From: DATLLJ01 sp965229885
Lineage (GTDB): Bacteria; Acidobacteriota; Vicinamibacteria; Vicinamibacterales; CAVVIG01
Direction: 5' to 3'
Assembly: GCA_965229885.1 (NCBI GenBank)
Contig: CBDDJX010000003.1
Location: 1,426,001 to 1,490,000, forward strand
DNA length: 64,000 nt
Shown here: positions 32,994-42,035 of the stretch, piece by piece
Numbering within the stretch: position 1 is the stretch's first letter
Layout: each line of letters opens with the position of its first letter
The notes under the pieces: model-generated
Databases searched by the model: none
What the model was told of the DNA's origin: nothing
Seen by the model: the letters and a program-made list of their open reading frames with translations, nothing else
Position numbers and translations under genes: made by a program

Positions 32994-35525
32994 ATGAAAT
33001 TCATCCTCCAGATGGCCGTCCGGGAAACTCGGGCCGCCTGGCGCCGATTGCTGTTCTTTTTCATCTGCATCGCCGTTGGCGTGGCGGCGATCGTCGCGCT
33101 GCGGTCGGTGATCCACAGCGTGCGCGCCGTACTGGGGACCGAAGCGCGGGCGCTCGTCGCGGCGGACGTCACAATCAATACGACGCGCGACTGGACGCCG
33201 GCCGCGAACGACATCATCGATCGTCGGCTGGCGGAAGCCAACGCCATCGCCCGTACCGAAACGATCTCGACGCCAACGATGGTGAGGCCGGTCGACGAGT
33301 CACGCACGGTCGCCCGGATGGTCGAGCTCAAAGCCGTGCAGCGCGAGTTCCCGTTTTACGGCAGCGTGACGCTCGAAGGCGGCCTGGCCTATTCCCACGC
33401 GCTCGTGGAGCACCACGGTGCGCTCGTGCGCCCGGAGGTGTTGACTTCGCTTGGGCTGCGCGTCGGGGACGGCATCGTCATCGGCCAGGCGACGTTCGCG
33501 ATTCGCGGCGTCGTGGCGGGCGAGCCCGGACGCGGCATCGTCAATTTCAGCCTCGGGCCGCGCGTGTTCATCGATTTCGCCGATGTGCCGTCGACTGGCC
33601 TGCTGGGAGTGGGAAGCCGCGCCACCCGCCGACTGCTGGCCAAGGTGCCAGACGACCGGATCGACGATCTGGTCGAGACGCTGCGCACGGATCTCCAGAG
33701 GGAGTTTACGAACACCAGGTCGTATCGCTCCAATGAGAATCAGATCGGCCGCAACTTCGATCGCGCCGAGAATTACCTGAGTCTCGTCGGCCTCATCATC
33801 GTCATCCTGGGCGGCATCGCCGTATCGAGTGTCACGCGCGTGTTTATCCTGCAGAAGATTCGAAGTATTGCGGTGTTGAAGTGTGTCGGCGCGAGGAGCC
33901 GGGAGGTGATCGCGATTTACATCCTGCAGATGATGGCGCTCGGGCTTGCCGGCAGTGTGCTGGGCGTCTTCCTCGCGCGCCTGGCGGTGGGCGCCATTCC
34001 GCTCGCGCTCGGCCCCACCTCGTCGCTTCTGGCCGAGGCGCATTACGGCGTGACATGGAGCGCGGCTCTGCAGGGCATCGGCATCGGCGTGCTGGTGTCG
34101 CTGCTGTTCTCGATTGTGCCGCTGCTGCACGTCCGATTCATCAAGCCGTCGCTGCTGCTGCGGGAGGAATCGACACCCCGACCGCGCGACTGGGTCGGCC
34201 TGGCGGCGATTGGCGGGGTGGCGGCGACCCTCGTGGCCGTCACGATCTGGCAGGCCGCGTCGCTGCGAATCGGCCTCGTCGTGTGCGCCGGTTTCACGGG
34301 CCTGGCCTTTGCACTGCACTCGGCGGGCCGCGCGCTCGTCGCCGGGATCGCGCCGCTGGCCGAATCGCGATCGTTCCCGCTGCGTCATGCCGTGCTGCAC
34401 CTCTCGCGTCCAGGCAATCAGACGCGCGTGATTCTTCTTGCGGTCGGCCTCGGCGCCTTCTTCATCGTCGGCATCCGGTCGCTGCAGGCCAGCCTGCTCG
34501 GCGAATTTTCAGTCCAGATGTCGGAAGACTCGCCCGACATGTTCCTGCTCGATATTCAGAAGACGCAGGCCGATGACGTCCGCGCCTTCATGGCCGACCC
34601 CGCCAACGGCGCCGGAGCCTCGCAGCTTCTGCCCGTTCTGCGTGCGCGCGTCGTCGGCATCGACGGGAAGCGGATCCAAGCCGCGAACATCGCGGACGTG
34701 CGGGAGCTCGGGATAGGACGCGAATACACGATTACCTATCGGGATCATCTCGAAGCGAATGAGCGCGTCCTCGAGGGTCGGTTCTGGGACAGCCCATCGG
34801 CGGAAGCGGAGGTGTCGGTCGAGCGGGAAACCCGCGAGCGGTCCGGCCTCGAAGTCGGCGATACGATGCGCTTCGATATTCTCGGCCGCGTCATCGCCGC
34901 GCGCGTGACGAGCGTTCGCGATGTCGAGTGGCGCGATTCACGGAACGGCGGCTTCGTGTTCGTCTTTCGTCCGGGCGCGCTCGACGATGCGCCGCAGACG
35001 TTCGTGTCGCCGCTCAAGGGCCCGGCGGAGTCGGCGGCCCGCGGCCGGTTCCAGCACGACCTCGTGGCGCGGTTTCCCAACGTGTCGGTCATCGACTTCC
35101 GCGAGGTTCTCGACGAGCTTCGCGGCGTGATGGAGAAAGTGACGCTCGCGATTTCTGTCGTCGGCGGACTCGTGCTGTTCAGCGGTGCGCTGATCCTCGT
35201 GGGGGCCGTCGCGATGACGAAATACCAGCGGGTCTACGAGGCCGCGGTGTTCAAGACGCTCGGAGCAACCACGCGGACGATCGCGTGGATGCTGCTGTTC
35301 GAGTACGGCGTGCTCGGCGCCCTGGCCGGGCTCGTAGGCTCGGTCGGCGCGGTCGGACTGACCTGGGGCGTGAGCCGCTACGCGCTCGACATTCCGTGGC
35401 GCCTGTTCCCCGGCGAACATGCGGCGGGCATCGTGCTCACCGCGCTTCTGGTGTCGGTGGTCGGCGTGCTCTCCAGTCTCGATGTCCTTCGCAACAAGCC
35501 CCTCGCGACCCTGCGGGCGGAATAG
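32994..35525 (+). CDS. ybbP: FtsX-like ABC permease with two core modules (YbbP type)
   Basis: 843 residues. TM1 is LLFFFICIAVGVAAIVAL, followed by a large periplasmic domain and the first three-helix FtsX core (AENYLSLVGLIIVILGGIAV ... KIRSIAVLKCVGA). A second periplasmic domain (about 490-690) leads to the C-terminal core (VVGGLVLFSGALILVGAVAM ... AVFKTLGATTRTI). This duplicated layout is that of E. coli YbbP, usually paired with YbbA and TesA as here. Such systems act in the inner membrane, probably moving lipid-like molecules. It starts 13 bases after the ATPase gene. Confidence 0.9.
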   Translation: MKFILQMAVRETRAAWRRLLFFFICIAVGVAAIVALRSVIHSVRAVLGTEARALVAADVTINTTRDWTPAANDIIDRRLAEANAIARTETISTPTMVRPVDESRTVARMVELKAVQREFPFYGSVTLEGGLAYSHALVEHHGALVRPEVLTSLGLRVGDGIVIGQATFAIRGVVAGEPGRGIVNFSLGPRVFIDFADVPSTGLLGVGSRATRRLLAKVPDDRIDDLVETLRTDLQREFTNTRSYRSNENQIGRNFDRAENYLSLVGLIIVILGGIAVSSVTRVFILQKIRSIAVLKCVGARSREVIAIYILQMMALGLAGSVLGVFLARLAVGAIPLALGPTSSLLAEAHYGVTWSAALQGIGIGVLVSLLFSIVPLLHVRFIKPSLLLREESTPRPRDWVGLAAIGGVAATLVAVTIWQAASLRIGLVVCAGFTGLAFALHSAGRALVAGIAPLAESRSFPLRHAVLHLSRPGNQTRVILLAVGLGAFFIVGIRSLQASLLGEFSVQMSEDSPDMFLLDIQKTQADDVRAFMADPANGAGASQLLPVLRARVVGIDGKRIQAANIADVRELGIGREYTITYRDHLEANERVLEGRFWDSPSAEAEVSVERETRERSGLEVGDTMRFDILGRVIAARVTSVRDVEWRDSRNGGFVFVFRPGALDDAPQTFVSPLKGPAESAARGRFQHDLVARFPNVSVIDFREVLDELRGVMEKVTLAISVVGGLVLFSGALILVGAVAMTKYQRVYEAAVFKTLGATTRTIAWMLLFEYGVLGALAGLVGSVGAVGLTWGVSRYALDIPWRLFPGEHAAGIVLTALLVSVVGVLSSLDVLRNKPLATLRAE

Positions 35526-35560
35526 GCTCCTGGCTTCAGGCTCGTGGGCCTGCCAGGAGC
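35526..35560 (+). terminator. Hairpin after ybbP, possible terminator
   Basis: GCTCCTGG pairs with CCAGGAGC and the inner CAGGC with GCCTG, around a TCGTGG loop, beginning one base after the ybbP stop. There is no T-run, so Rho-independent function is uncertain. The 177 bases to the next gene contain no other clear signal. Confidence 0.4.
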
Positions 35561-35737
35561 GTAGAGCCATTGTGTAGAATCCCCGCGCGTGCAATAGCTC
35601 GAACCGCAGTGTGCGCTCGCCGCCCGCGGCACCACTGTCCTGTTTCTCATCCGGTACACCTTTCTGCGCTGGCAGTGTTACCATTGAGGGTTGCTCAGGC
35701 ACCGTACGAGGCATCGAGCAGGGAGTAACGAGATTCC

Positions 35738-36073
35738 ATGGATGAGCAGAACTACAAAGATGCGCTGCTGAAGAAGAAGGTCGAGATTCTCGGGCTCAGC
35801 GGCATCAAGCCGCTGCAGGCGTCGATGGAAAACAACACCCGCCAGGGCGACATAGCGGATCAGGCGAGCGGCAATAACGAAGTCCATATCCAGCTCAGAC
35901 TGAAGCAGACCGACGCGAAGATTCTCCAGGCGATCGAAGAAGCGCTGGGGCGCATCGACAAGGGCTCCTACGGCGTGTGTCGCGACTGCGGCGAGCCGAT
36001 CGCCGACGCGCGGCTCAATGCGATCCCATGGACCCGCGTCTGCATCGCGTGCAAGGAAAAGCAGAACGCGTGA
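35738..36073 (+). CDS. TraR/DksA-family zinc-finger protein
   Basis: 111 residues from ATG 35738, with GGGAG about twelve bases upstream. The N-terminal half is a coiled-coil (DALLKKKVEILGL ... LRLKQTDAKILQAIEEALGR). The zinc finger follows as GVCRDCGEP and RVCIACKEK (Cys 81, 84, 102, 105). DksA-like proteins bind the RNA polymerase secondary channel and alter initiation at stringent-response promoters; short members like this may have other targets. Its stop overlaps the start of the next gene (GTGA). Confidence 0.88.
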   Translation: MDEQNYKDALLKKKVEILGLSGIKPLQASMENNTRQGDIADQASGNNEVHIQLRLKQTDAKILQAIEEALGRIDKGSYGVCRDCGEPIADARLNAIPWTRVCIACKEKQNA

Positions 36074-36360
36074 CCGAACTGCTGCCGTTGCTGCAGGAAT
36101 TTCACCGCGACAAACTGGAACCGCTGCTGCGGCATCAGGCCGGCGCGCGGCTGATCCGGCAATACGACGCCAACAACACCTACCAGTACATCGTCAATCG
36201 TGACGAGGTGCAGCTACTCGGACTGGTGCTGGGCGAGACGCTCAAGCAGAAGCGGTTCTTCGAGCAGGAGCTGGCGGGGCGAACGGATTTACTGGGTCGT
36301 CGGGGCGCGTCGCTCGGCCCGTCTCACGGCGAGGTCCTCCCGTCACGGTGGATTGAGTAG
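36070..36360 (+). CDS. Hypothetical protein translationally coupled to the DksA-like gene
   Basis: 96 residues from GTG 36070, which overlaps the dksA-like stop by four bases. The sequence LLPLLQEFHRDKLEPLLRHQ then ARLIRQYDANNTYQYIVNRD suggests a compact helical protein. No signal, metal site or known motif is seen, and I do not recognise the family. The overlap implies a role together with the DksA-like regulator. Confidence 0.5.
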   Translation: MTELLPLLQEFHRDKLEPLLRHQAGARLIRQYDANNTYQYIVNRDEVQLLGLVLGETLKQKRFFEQELAGRTDLLGRRGASLGPSHGEVLPSRWIE

Positions 36361-36388
36361 ACGACGCGTGAATCGGGTAATCGGGTAA

Positions 36389-36850
36389 TTGAGCAATTGG
36401 GTCATTGCCGCGATCGGTCTCGGCAGTAACCTCGACGATCGCGCCGCCCACCTCGAGTTCGCCATTGCCAGGCTGAGGAATCGTCTCGACCATCTTCGCG
36501 TGTCACGCTTCCGCGAAACCATCTCCGTGGGTGCAACGGGTCCGCAGCCGCTTTTCTTGAACGCCGCGGCGGTCGGGCAGGCAGCGATGCCGGCGCGGGA
36601 CCTGCTCGAGACGCTGCTGGCCATCGAGAAGGAGCGGGGCCGCGAGCGCCCCTACCCGAACGCTCCCCGCAGCCTGGATCTCGACCTCTTGCTGTTTGGT
36701 GATGCCACGTTCGACGAGCCTGGCCTGATCGTGCCGCACCCGCGTTTCCGCGAGCGCCGCTTCGTCCTCGAGCCGCTCGCCGAAATTGCTCCGGACCTGC
36801 AGGATCCGGCGACGGGGCAAACCGTCGCTGAACTTCTCGAGAAGACTTAA
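36389..36850 (+). CDS. folK: 6-hydroxymethyl-7,8-dihydropterin pyrophosphokinase
   Basis: 153 residues from TTG 36389; no ATG or GTG is available before AAIGLGSNLDDR, the conserved HPPK start. FLNAAAVGQ follows. The ATP- and Mg-binding signature is RERPYPNAPRSLDLDLLLFG, and VPHPRFRERRFVLEPLAEIA completes the fold. The enzyme transfers pyrophosphate from ATP to the pterin in folate synthesis. Length is normal. It converges on, and its stop overlaps, the end of the decayed ABC ATPase at 36847 (shared TTAA). No other folate gene is in the window. Confidence 0.92.
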   Translation: MSNWVIAAIGLGSNLDDRAAHLEFAIARLRNRLDHLRVSRFRETISVGATGPQPLFLNAAAVGQAAMPARDLLETLLAIEKERGRERPYPNAPRSLDLDLLLFGDATFDEPGLIVPHPRFRERRFVLEPLAEIAPDLQDPATGQTVAELLEKT

Positions 36851-37405
36851 GCGACGACTTCTTCGGGGAGCGCCTTGAGCTCCTCTTCCGCGAGCCGGCG
36901 CTCTGTGACGGGATGATCCGACACGATGAGTCCGTCTCGGCACGTAATGATGCGGTCGGCGTATTCCGCGATGTCGCGTTGTGCGTGATGACCAGCACGT
37001 GATGCCGCGCTCGCGATTCAGCCGCTGGAAGATGCCCATTACCTCGATGCTCGTGCGCGTGTCGATGTTTCCCGTGGGTTCGTCCGCCAGCAGGATCAAC
37101 GGATTCGTCACCAGCGCACGCGCGATCGCAACGCGCTGCTGCTGCCCGCCGGAAAGCTGATTCGGATGGTGATCGGCGCGATCGGCCAGGCCGACCAGCG
37201 TGAGCGCTTCCCTCGCCAGCTTCCGGCGTTCCTGCGCGCGCAGCTTGCCGCCGCCGTACAGGAGCCGCAACTCGACGTTGTCGAGCGCGGCGGTGCGTGA
37301 CAGCAGGTTGAATCCCTGGAACACGAAGCCAATCTTCTTATTGCGGACGGCGGCGAGCCGCGCTTCATGAACTGTCTCTTCTCCGAAGGTCCGGACTTTG
37401 GCCAC
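36847..37405 (-). pseudogene. MacB-like ABC ATPase, truncated and twice frameshifted
   Basis: The frame starts at a GTG right after the RND pump stop and opens with RLAAVRNKKIGFVFQGFNLL, so about 60 N-terminal residues including Walker A are absent. The signature QLSGGQQQRVAIARAL and Walker B LILLADEPTGNID are intact. Near 36998 one base is missing (ERGIT then VLVITHN) and some 20 bases later another (RDIAEYADRIITCRDGLIV resumes in the third frame). The restored end is LKALPEEVVA at TAA 36847. Without Walker A it cannot bind ATP normally. It is a relic of a macB-type gene. Confidence 0.85.
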
Positions 37406-40400
37406 CTATGCCTCGGCACGCGCCTCGGGCTTCGATTTGCGGAACAAGGCCGGCAGGCCCTCTTCGAAGATCGTGTAAACGGTCGGCACGAGCACCAGCG
37501 TGATGAGCAGCGAAGTCGTCAGGCCGCCAATCACGACGCGGGCCAGCGGAACCTGGAGCTCGCTGCCTTCGCCGATCCCGAGCGACATCGGCACGAGGCC
37601 GAGCACGGTGGCGATCGACGTCATCAGAATCGGCCGCAGCCGGGTCCGGCCGGCGAGCTCAACCGCGTCGCGCAGCGGCAGGCCGTCGCGGCGCCGCAGC
37701 ACGTTCGTGTAGTCGACGAGCAGGATGCCGTTGCTGACGACGATGCCGGCCAGCATGATGATGCCGATGTAGGCCTGCATGTTGAACGCGGTGCCCGTGA
37801 GCTTGAGGCCGAGGACGACGCCGATGGCCGCGGTCGGCACCGAGAACATGATGATGAACGGATCGCGCAGCGACTCGTACTGCGAGGCCATCACCGCGTA
37901 GACGAGGACCAGCGCGAGGATCAGCACCATTCGGAGCTGGCCGAACGCCCGGGCCTGCTGCTCGACCTCGGCGCCGAAGCCGACGCTGAAGTCCTTCGGA
38001 AGCGCTAGGACGACCCGGGGCAACCGTTGCTGCACGGCCTCCACCGCTTCGCTCAACGTCGTTTCCGGTTCGGCGCTGACGTAGTTGATGCGCTGCTGGT
38101 TTTTTCGCTGGATCTGTGTCGGACCAACCGCGTCGTCGATGCTCATCAGGTTTTTCGCCTGCATGACGACGCCGCCCGCCGTGCTGACGAGCACGTTGTC
38201 GACGTCGTTCACGTCCTGGCGTTCGTCCTCCCGCAGGCGGACGATGATCGGATACTCCTTGCCGGCCTCGCGGAACAGGGCGGCCTGCGTGCCGGACACG
38301 TTGGTGCGAATCGTGTTCGCCAGCGTGGTCGCGCTGACGCCCAGCAGAGCCGCTTTCGCTCTGTCGATCCGAACCGCGAGCTCGGGACGTCCGTCGTCGC
38401 GGCCGAGGCGCGAGTCGGCGATCCCCGGTGTGCTGTCCAGGAGGTCCTTGAGGGACTGGGCGACCCGCCTCGAGTCGGTCAGGTCCTCGCCGCGAATTTC
38501 CAGCGCGAGCCGGCCGCCGTCGTTGTTGCCGCCAGAGAGCAGGAAATTGAGAGCCCGGTTGCCCCCTGCCGCATTCGCGCGGGTCACCACGCCGGGGATC
38601 CCTGACAGCTGGCGTCGCAGATCCTGCGCAATCTCGTCGCTCGAACGCGTCCGCTCGTCCTTCGGCGTCAACAGGATGTTGATCCTGCCACGATGCATTC
38701 GAGCGCCGCCGAATCCGCCGCCACCGCCGGCGCTTACGATGACCGCAGTCGCCTCCGGTACGAGCTGGTTGATGGCCTCCTCGACCCGCTGGAGCACGGA
38801 ATCGGTGACCTCAATGCGCGTCCCCTGCGCCAGCTCGACGTTCACGTTGACCTGTCCTTCGTCGGCCTGCGTCGCGAACTCGGTCGGCAGCGTGGGGAAG
38901 ATCACGGCGGCGGCGACAACCGAGGCCGCGGCGACGCCGACGACCGTGGGACGGTGATTCAGCGCCGTGTGCAGCAGCCGGCGGTAGGCATTGTCCATCC
39001 TGTCCAGCGCCCGTTCGCTGAACATGGATACCTGTCCCATCAGTCCCTTCCGCTGGTCCACCGGCGGCGGAAGCTTCAGCAGCCTGGAACAGAGCACCGG
39101 CACGAGCGTGATGGCCACGAACAGCGACATGGCCAGCGAGAAGCAGACGACCACCGACAGCTGCCGGAACATGACGCTGGAGATACCCGTTAGGAACAGG
39201 AGCGGCACGAAGACCGCGATGTGCGTGAGGATGGAAGCCAGAATCGCCGACCAGACTTCCTCGCTGCCATCGATCGACGCGGTCACCCGGTCCTTGCCGT
39301 GGTGCTCCATGTGCCTGTACGAGTTCTCCAGCACGACGATCGCGGCGTCGACGACCATGCCGACGCCGAGGGCCAGGCCGCCGAACGTCATCGTGTTCAG
39401 CGTCATGCCCGCGAAGTAGAGGAGCGCGAAGGTACCGACGACCGAGATTGGGATCGACGTGGCGACGATGAGCGTCGACCGGGGGCTTCGGAGGAACAGG
39501 AAGATGATGAGAATGACGAGCACGGAACCGACCATGACGTGTTCCGACACGGCGGTGATGGCGCGCTCGATGAACTTCGCATTGTCCTGGAGCAACGTCA
39601 GCTTGATGCCGGGCACCTCGCGGTTGACCCGCTCGATTTCCGCGCGAACGCTACGCGCAATCTCCACGGTGTTGGTCCCCGACTGCTTGGTCACCTGGAG
39701 GCGGACGCCGGGCTTGCCGTTGATGCGGAGGACAGAGCGCGCGTCTTCGGTCGAATCGGTAATATCGGCGATGTCCTTCAGGTAGACCGGCACGCCGGCC
39801 TTCGCCAAGATGACGAGGTTGCCGATCTGATCGAGGTTCTCGAACTGACCCTGACTGCGGAGCAGGAATGCCCGGTCCCCGCGATAGATCTCGCCAATCG
39901 GGATATTCTGATTCTCCGTCCGCAGAACGCTGACGACGCGGTCGACCGACAGGTCGAGCGCAGTGGTCCGTTCCCTGGACAGCGCGACGTGGATTTGGCG
40001 ACGAAGGCCGCCACTCACGGTTACGGCGGCGACTCCGATCACGCGCTCGAGCCGCGGGGAGAGCTGCTGTTCGGCCAGCTCGCGCAATTGCACGCGATCG
40101 AGCGTCCCGTTGGTGCTTTCGACCGCGAGGCTGAGAATGGGGAAGGAATTCGGGTCGAACTTCAGAATGATCGGCGGGTCGGCGTCTTCGGGCAGGCGGG
40201 CCCGGACGCGGTCGATGCGCGTGCGGATGTCGTCCATCGCCTCGTTGAGGTCGTGGCCCCACGTGAAGTTCAGCCGAATCTGGCTGTTGCCCTCCGATGA
40301 GGTCGAGTTCATCTGTTGAAGGCCGGAGACCGCGCTGAGCTGCTGCTCGAGGGGCCGCGTCACCAGTTCTTCCATCTCGAGCGGACCGACGCCCGTGTAA

Positions 40401-40549
40401 TTCACCCGGACGCTGACCGTTGGCGTCGAGATGTCCGGCAGCAGATCCACCGGCAGTCGGGTCAGCGAGATGCCCCCGAGCAGGATGATGATCGCACTGA
40501 TCATCGACATCATCACCGGACGCTGAATGGCGAAGCGCGGAATGCTCAT
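37406..40549 (-). CDS. RND efflux pump, inner-membrane transporter (HAE1-type)
   Basis: 1047 residues, normal for AcrB-like pumps. TM1 is IQRPVMMSMISAIIILLGGI, the first large periplasmic loop follows, and TM2-6 begin near VMVGSVLVILIIFLFLRSPR. TM4 contains GLALGVGMVVDAAIVVLENS, with the Asp used in proton relay. The second half repeats the layout, with VYAVMASQYESLRDPFIIMF and a C-terminal FRKSKPEARAEA. Drug/amphiphile proton antiport is known for the HAE1 group, but the substrate is unknown. It lies behind its fusion protein, TolC and Spy-like genes. Confidence 0.93.
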   Translation of the reverse strand: MSIPRFAIQRPVMMSMISAIIILLGGISLTRLPVDLLPDISTPTVSVRVNYTGVGPLEMEELVTRPLEQQLSAVSGLQQMNSTSSEGNSQIRLNFTWGHDLNEAMDDIRTRIDRVRARLPEDADPPIILKFDPNSFPILSLAVESTNGTLDRVQLRELAEQQLSPRLERVIGVAAVTVSGGLRRQIHVALSRERTTALDLSVDRVVSVLRTENQNIPIGEIYRGDRAFLLRSQGQFENLDQIGNLVILAKAGVPVYLKDIADITDSTEDARSVLRINGKPGVRLQVTKQSGTNTVEIARSVRAEIERVNREVPGIKLTLLQDNAKFIERAITAVSEHVMVGSVLVILIIFLFLRSPRSTLIVATSIPISVVGTFALLYFAGMTLNTMTFGGLALGVGMVVDAAIVVLENSYRHMEHHGKDRVTASIDGSEEVWSAILASILTHIAVFVPLLFLTGISSVMFRQLSVVVCFSLAMSLFVAITLVPVLCSRLLKLPPPVDQRKGLMGQVSMFSERALDRMDNAYRRLLHTALNHRPTVVGVAAASVVAAAVIFPTLPTEFATQADEGQVNVNVELAQGTRIEVTDSVLQRVEEAINQLVPEATAVIVSAGGGGGFGGARMHRGRINILLTPKDERTRSSDEIAQDLRRQLSGIPGVVTRANAAGGNRALNFLLSGGNNDGGRLALEIRGEDLTDSRRVAQSLKDLLDSTPGIADSRLGRDDGRPELAVRIDRAKAALLGVSATTLANTIRTNVSGTQAALFREAGKEYPIIVRLREDERQDVNDVDNVLVSTAGGVVMQAKNLMSIDDAVGPTQIQRKNQQRINYVSAEPETTLSEAVEAVQQRLPRVVLALPKDFSVGFGAEVEQQARAFGQLRMVLILALVLVYAVMASQYESLRDPFIIMFSVPTAAIGVVLGLKLTGTAFNMQAYIGIIMLAGIVVSNGILLVDYTNVLRRRDGLPLRDAVELAGRTRLRPILMTSIATVLGLVPMSLGIGEGSELQVPLARVVIGGLTTSLLITLVLVPTVYTIFEEGLPALFRKSKPEARAEA

Positions 40550-40623
40550 GCGGACTCCTCGAGGCTCGTTAATCGGAGTTCACGACACCCTGACGCGCGC
40601 GCGATTGACGCGCGCCTGATCGA

Positions 40624-41967
40624 TCAGGACCGCGGGGCGCCGCCCGGGTTCGGATTGCCCTGGTCTCCGCCCTGACCACCCTGGCCGCCCTGACCCGGAT
40701 TTCCATCGCGGCCGCCGCCGCGGCCCCCACGACCGCCGCCGCCCGCGGCGCCGCCCTGACCGGCGGTCTGTCCTGACAGAAGAACGCGATCGCCCTCGCG
40801 AAGGGCCGCGGCGCCCGTCGTCACGACGTTGTCGCCTTCCGCAAGTCCTGAGGTCACCTCGGCGAGTGTCTGATTGACGATGCCGACGTCAATCTTCTTG
40901 AAGTGCGCCACCGCGCCCTGCTCAGTCGCACTGGCCGTGAACACGCCGCGATTGCCGCCGAGATCGACCAGCGCCGTGGTGGGGATGACCAGCGTGTTGT
41001 CTTTCCTGTCTAGGGTGAACGCCACCTTGGCATACATGCCCGGCTTGAGGCGGAATCGGGGGTTGGCAATCTCGACCTCGATTTGTCCTGTTCGCGTCCC
41101 TGGATCGAGCACCGGCGCAATATGGGCGACGCGGCCGACGAATGTCTCGCCCGGGTAGGCATCCACTTCCACATGCGCGGGCAGGCCCAGCGTGATGCGC
41201 CGGATGTCCTTTTCGATGATGTTCGCGATGAGCCGGACCACCCCAATGTCGACCACTGAAATGAACGGCGTGTTCGGCGTGATCCACGCACCAGGATCGA
41301 GCACCCGCCTGCCGACAAAGCCGCTGACTGGCGATGCGATGATGGTATTGGCGAGATTGATTTTCAACTCGTCGAGCCGCGCCTGCGTCTGCGCGTGCTG
41401 TGCCCGCGCGAGATCGAGCTGGGCGACGGCGGCCTGTTGCCGGACGTCGATGTCGTCGAAGGTCTGCTTCGGAATCAGTTGACGCTCGTAGAGGTTGCGT
41501 GAGCGTTCCAGGTTCGTCTGCGCGAGCCGCAAATCAGCCTCGCGCTGACGAATCGTCGCCGCCGACACGTCATAAGAGGCCTTCGCTTGTTTCACCTGTT
41601 GCTGGATCTCCCGGTCTTCGACCTTGGCGATCGTCTGCCCGCGGCTCACGCGGTCCCCCAGACGGACCGACACGTATTCGAGCCGCCCGGCGACCTTGGG
41701 CCCTGTTTCGACCGTCTGCGCGCCTACCAGATTGCCGACCACGGTGATTTGCGTCGCCATGTCGGCCCGCTTGACCGCCGCCGTTTCCACAGTCATCGGC
41801 AACCGCAGCCCGCCGCCGCCAGGTCCCCGAAATCCGCCGCCACCGCGGAAGCCCCCCTGGCCTCCGCCGGCCGCACCTGCCTGAGCGGTGTCGCCGCGTG
41901 TCGAGTAATACGCCCCGGCGCCGACCACGGCGGCGAGGACTCCAATCACAATAATCGAGCGTTCCAT
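40624..41967 (-). CDS. RND efflux periplasmic adaptor (membrane fusion protein)
   Basis: 447 residues from ATG 41967; the frame extends upstream only within tolC-side DNA. An N-terminal anchor (IIVIGVLAAVVGAGAYYSTR) leads to a Gly-rich linker. The lipoyl half-motifs GPKVAGRLEYVSVRLGDRV and ASPVSGFVGRRVLDPGAWI flank a coiled-coil hairpin (about 110-200). The beta-barrel region has IANPRFRLKPGMYAKVAFT. The C-terminus is an unusual Gly/Arg/Gln/Asn-rich low-complexity tail of some 55 residues. It bridges the RND pump and TolC. Confidence 0.92.
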   Translation of the reverse strand: MERSIIVIGVLAAVVGAGAYYSTRGDTAQAGAAGGGQGGFRGGGGFRGPGGGGLRLPMTVETAAVKRADMATQITVVGNLVGAQTVETGPKVAGRLEYVSVRLGDRVSRGQTIAKVEDREIQQQVKQAKASYDVSAATIRQREADLRLAQTNLERSRNLYERQLIPKQTFDDIDVRQQAAVAQLDLARAQHAQTQARLDELKINLANTIIASPVSGFVGRRVLDPGAWITPNTPFISVVDIGVVRLIANIIEKDIRRITLGLPAHVEVDAYPGETFVGRVAHIAPVLDPGTRTGQIEVEIANPRFRLKPGMYAKVAFTLDRKDNTLVIPTTALVDLGGNRGVFTASATEQGAVAHFKKIDVGIVNQTLAEVTSGLAEGDNVVTTGAAALREGDRVLLSGQTAGQGGAAGGGGRGGRGGGRDGNPGQGGQGGQGGDQGNPNPGGAPRS

Positions 41968-42035
41968 GATGCTCCGTGTTCCGTCACACTTCGTTGGACG
42001 TGGATCCGGCTCAAGCCAGCCCCCACATCGCCGAG

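Noticed and set aside
33300..34400. 366-codon minus-strand frame across ybbP
   Set aside because: Arg/His/Gln-rich composition without motifs, fully antisense to a well-supported permease.
35571..35737. Possible small gene between ybbP and the DksA-like gene
   Set aside because: The only short frame (from a GTG near 35590) meets a stop after two codons and has no SD; the gap appears regulatory.
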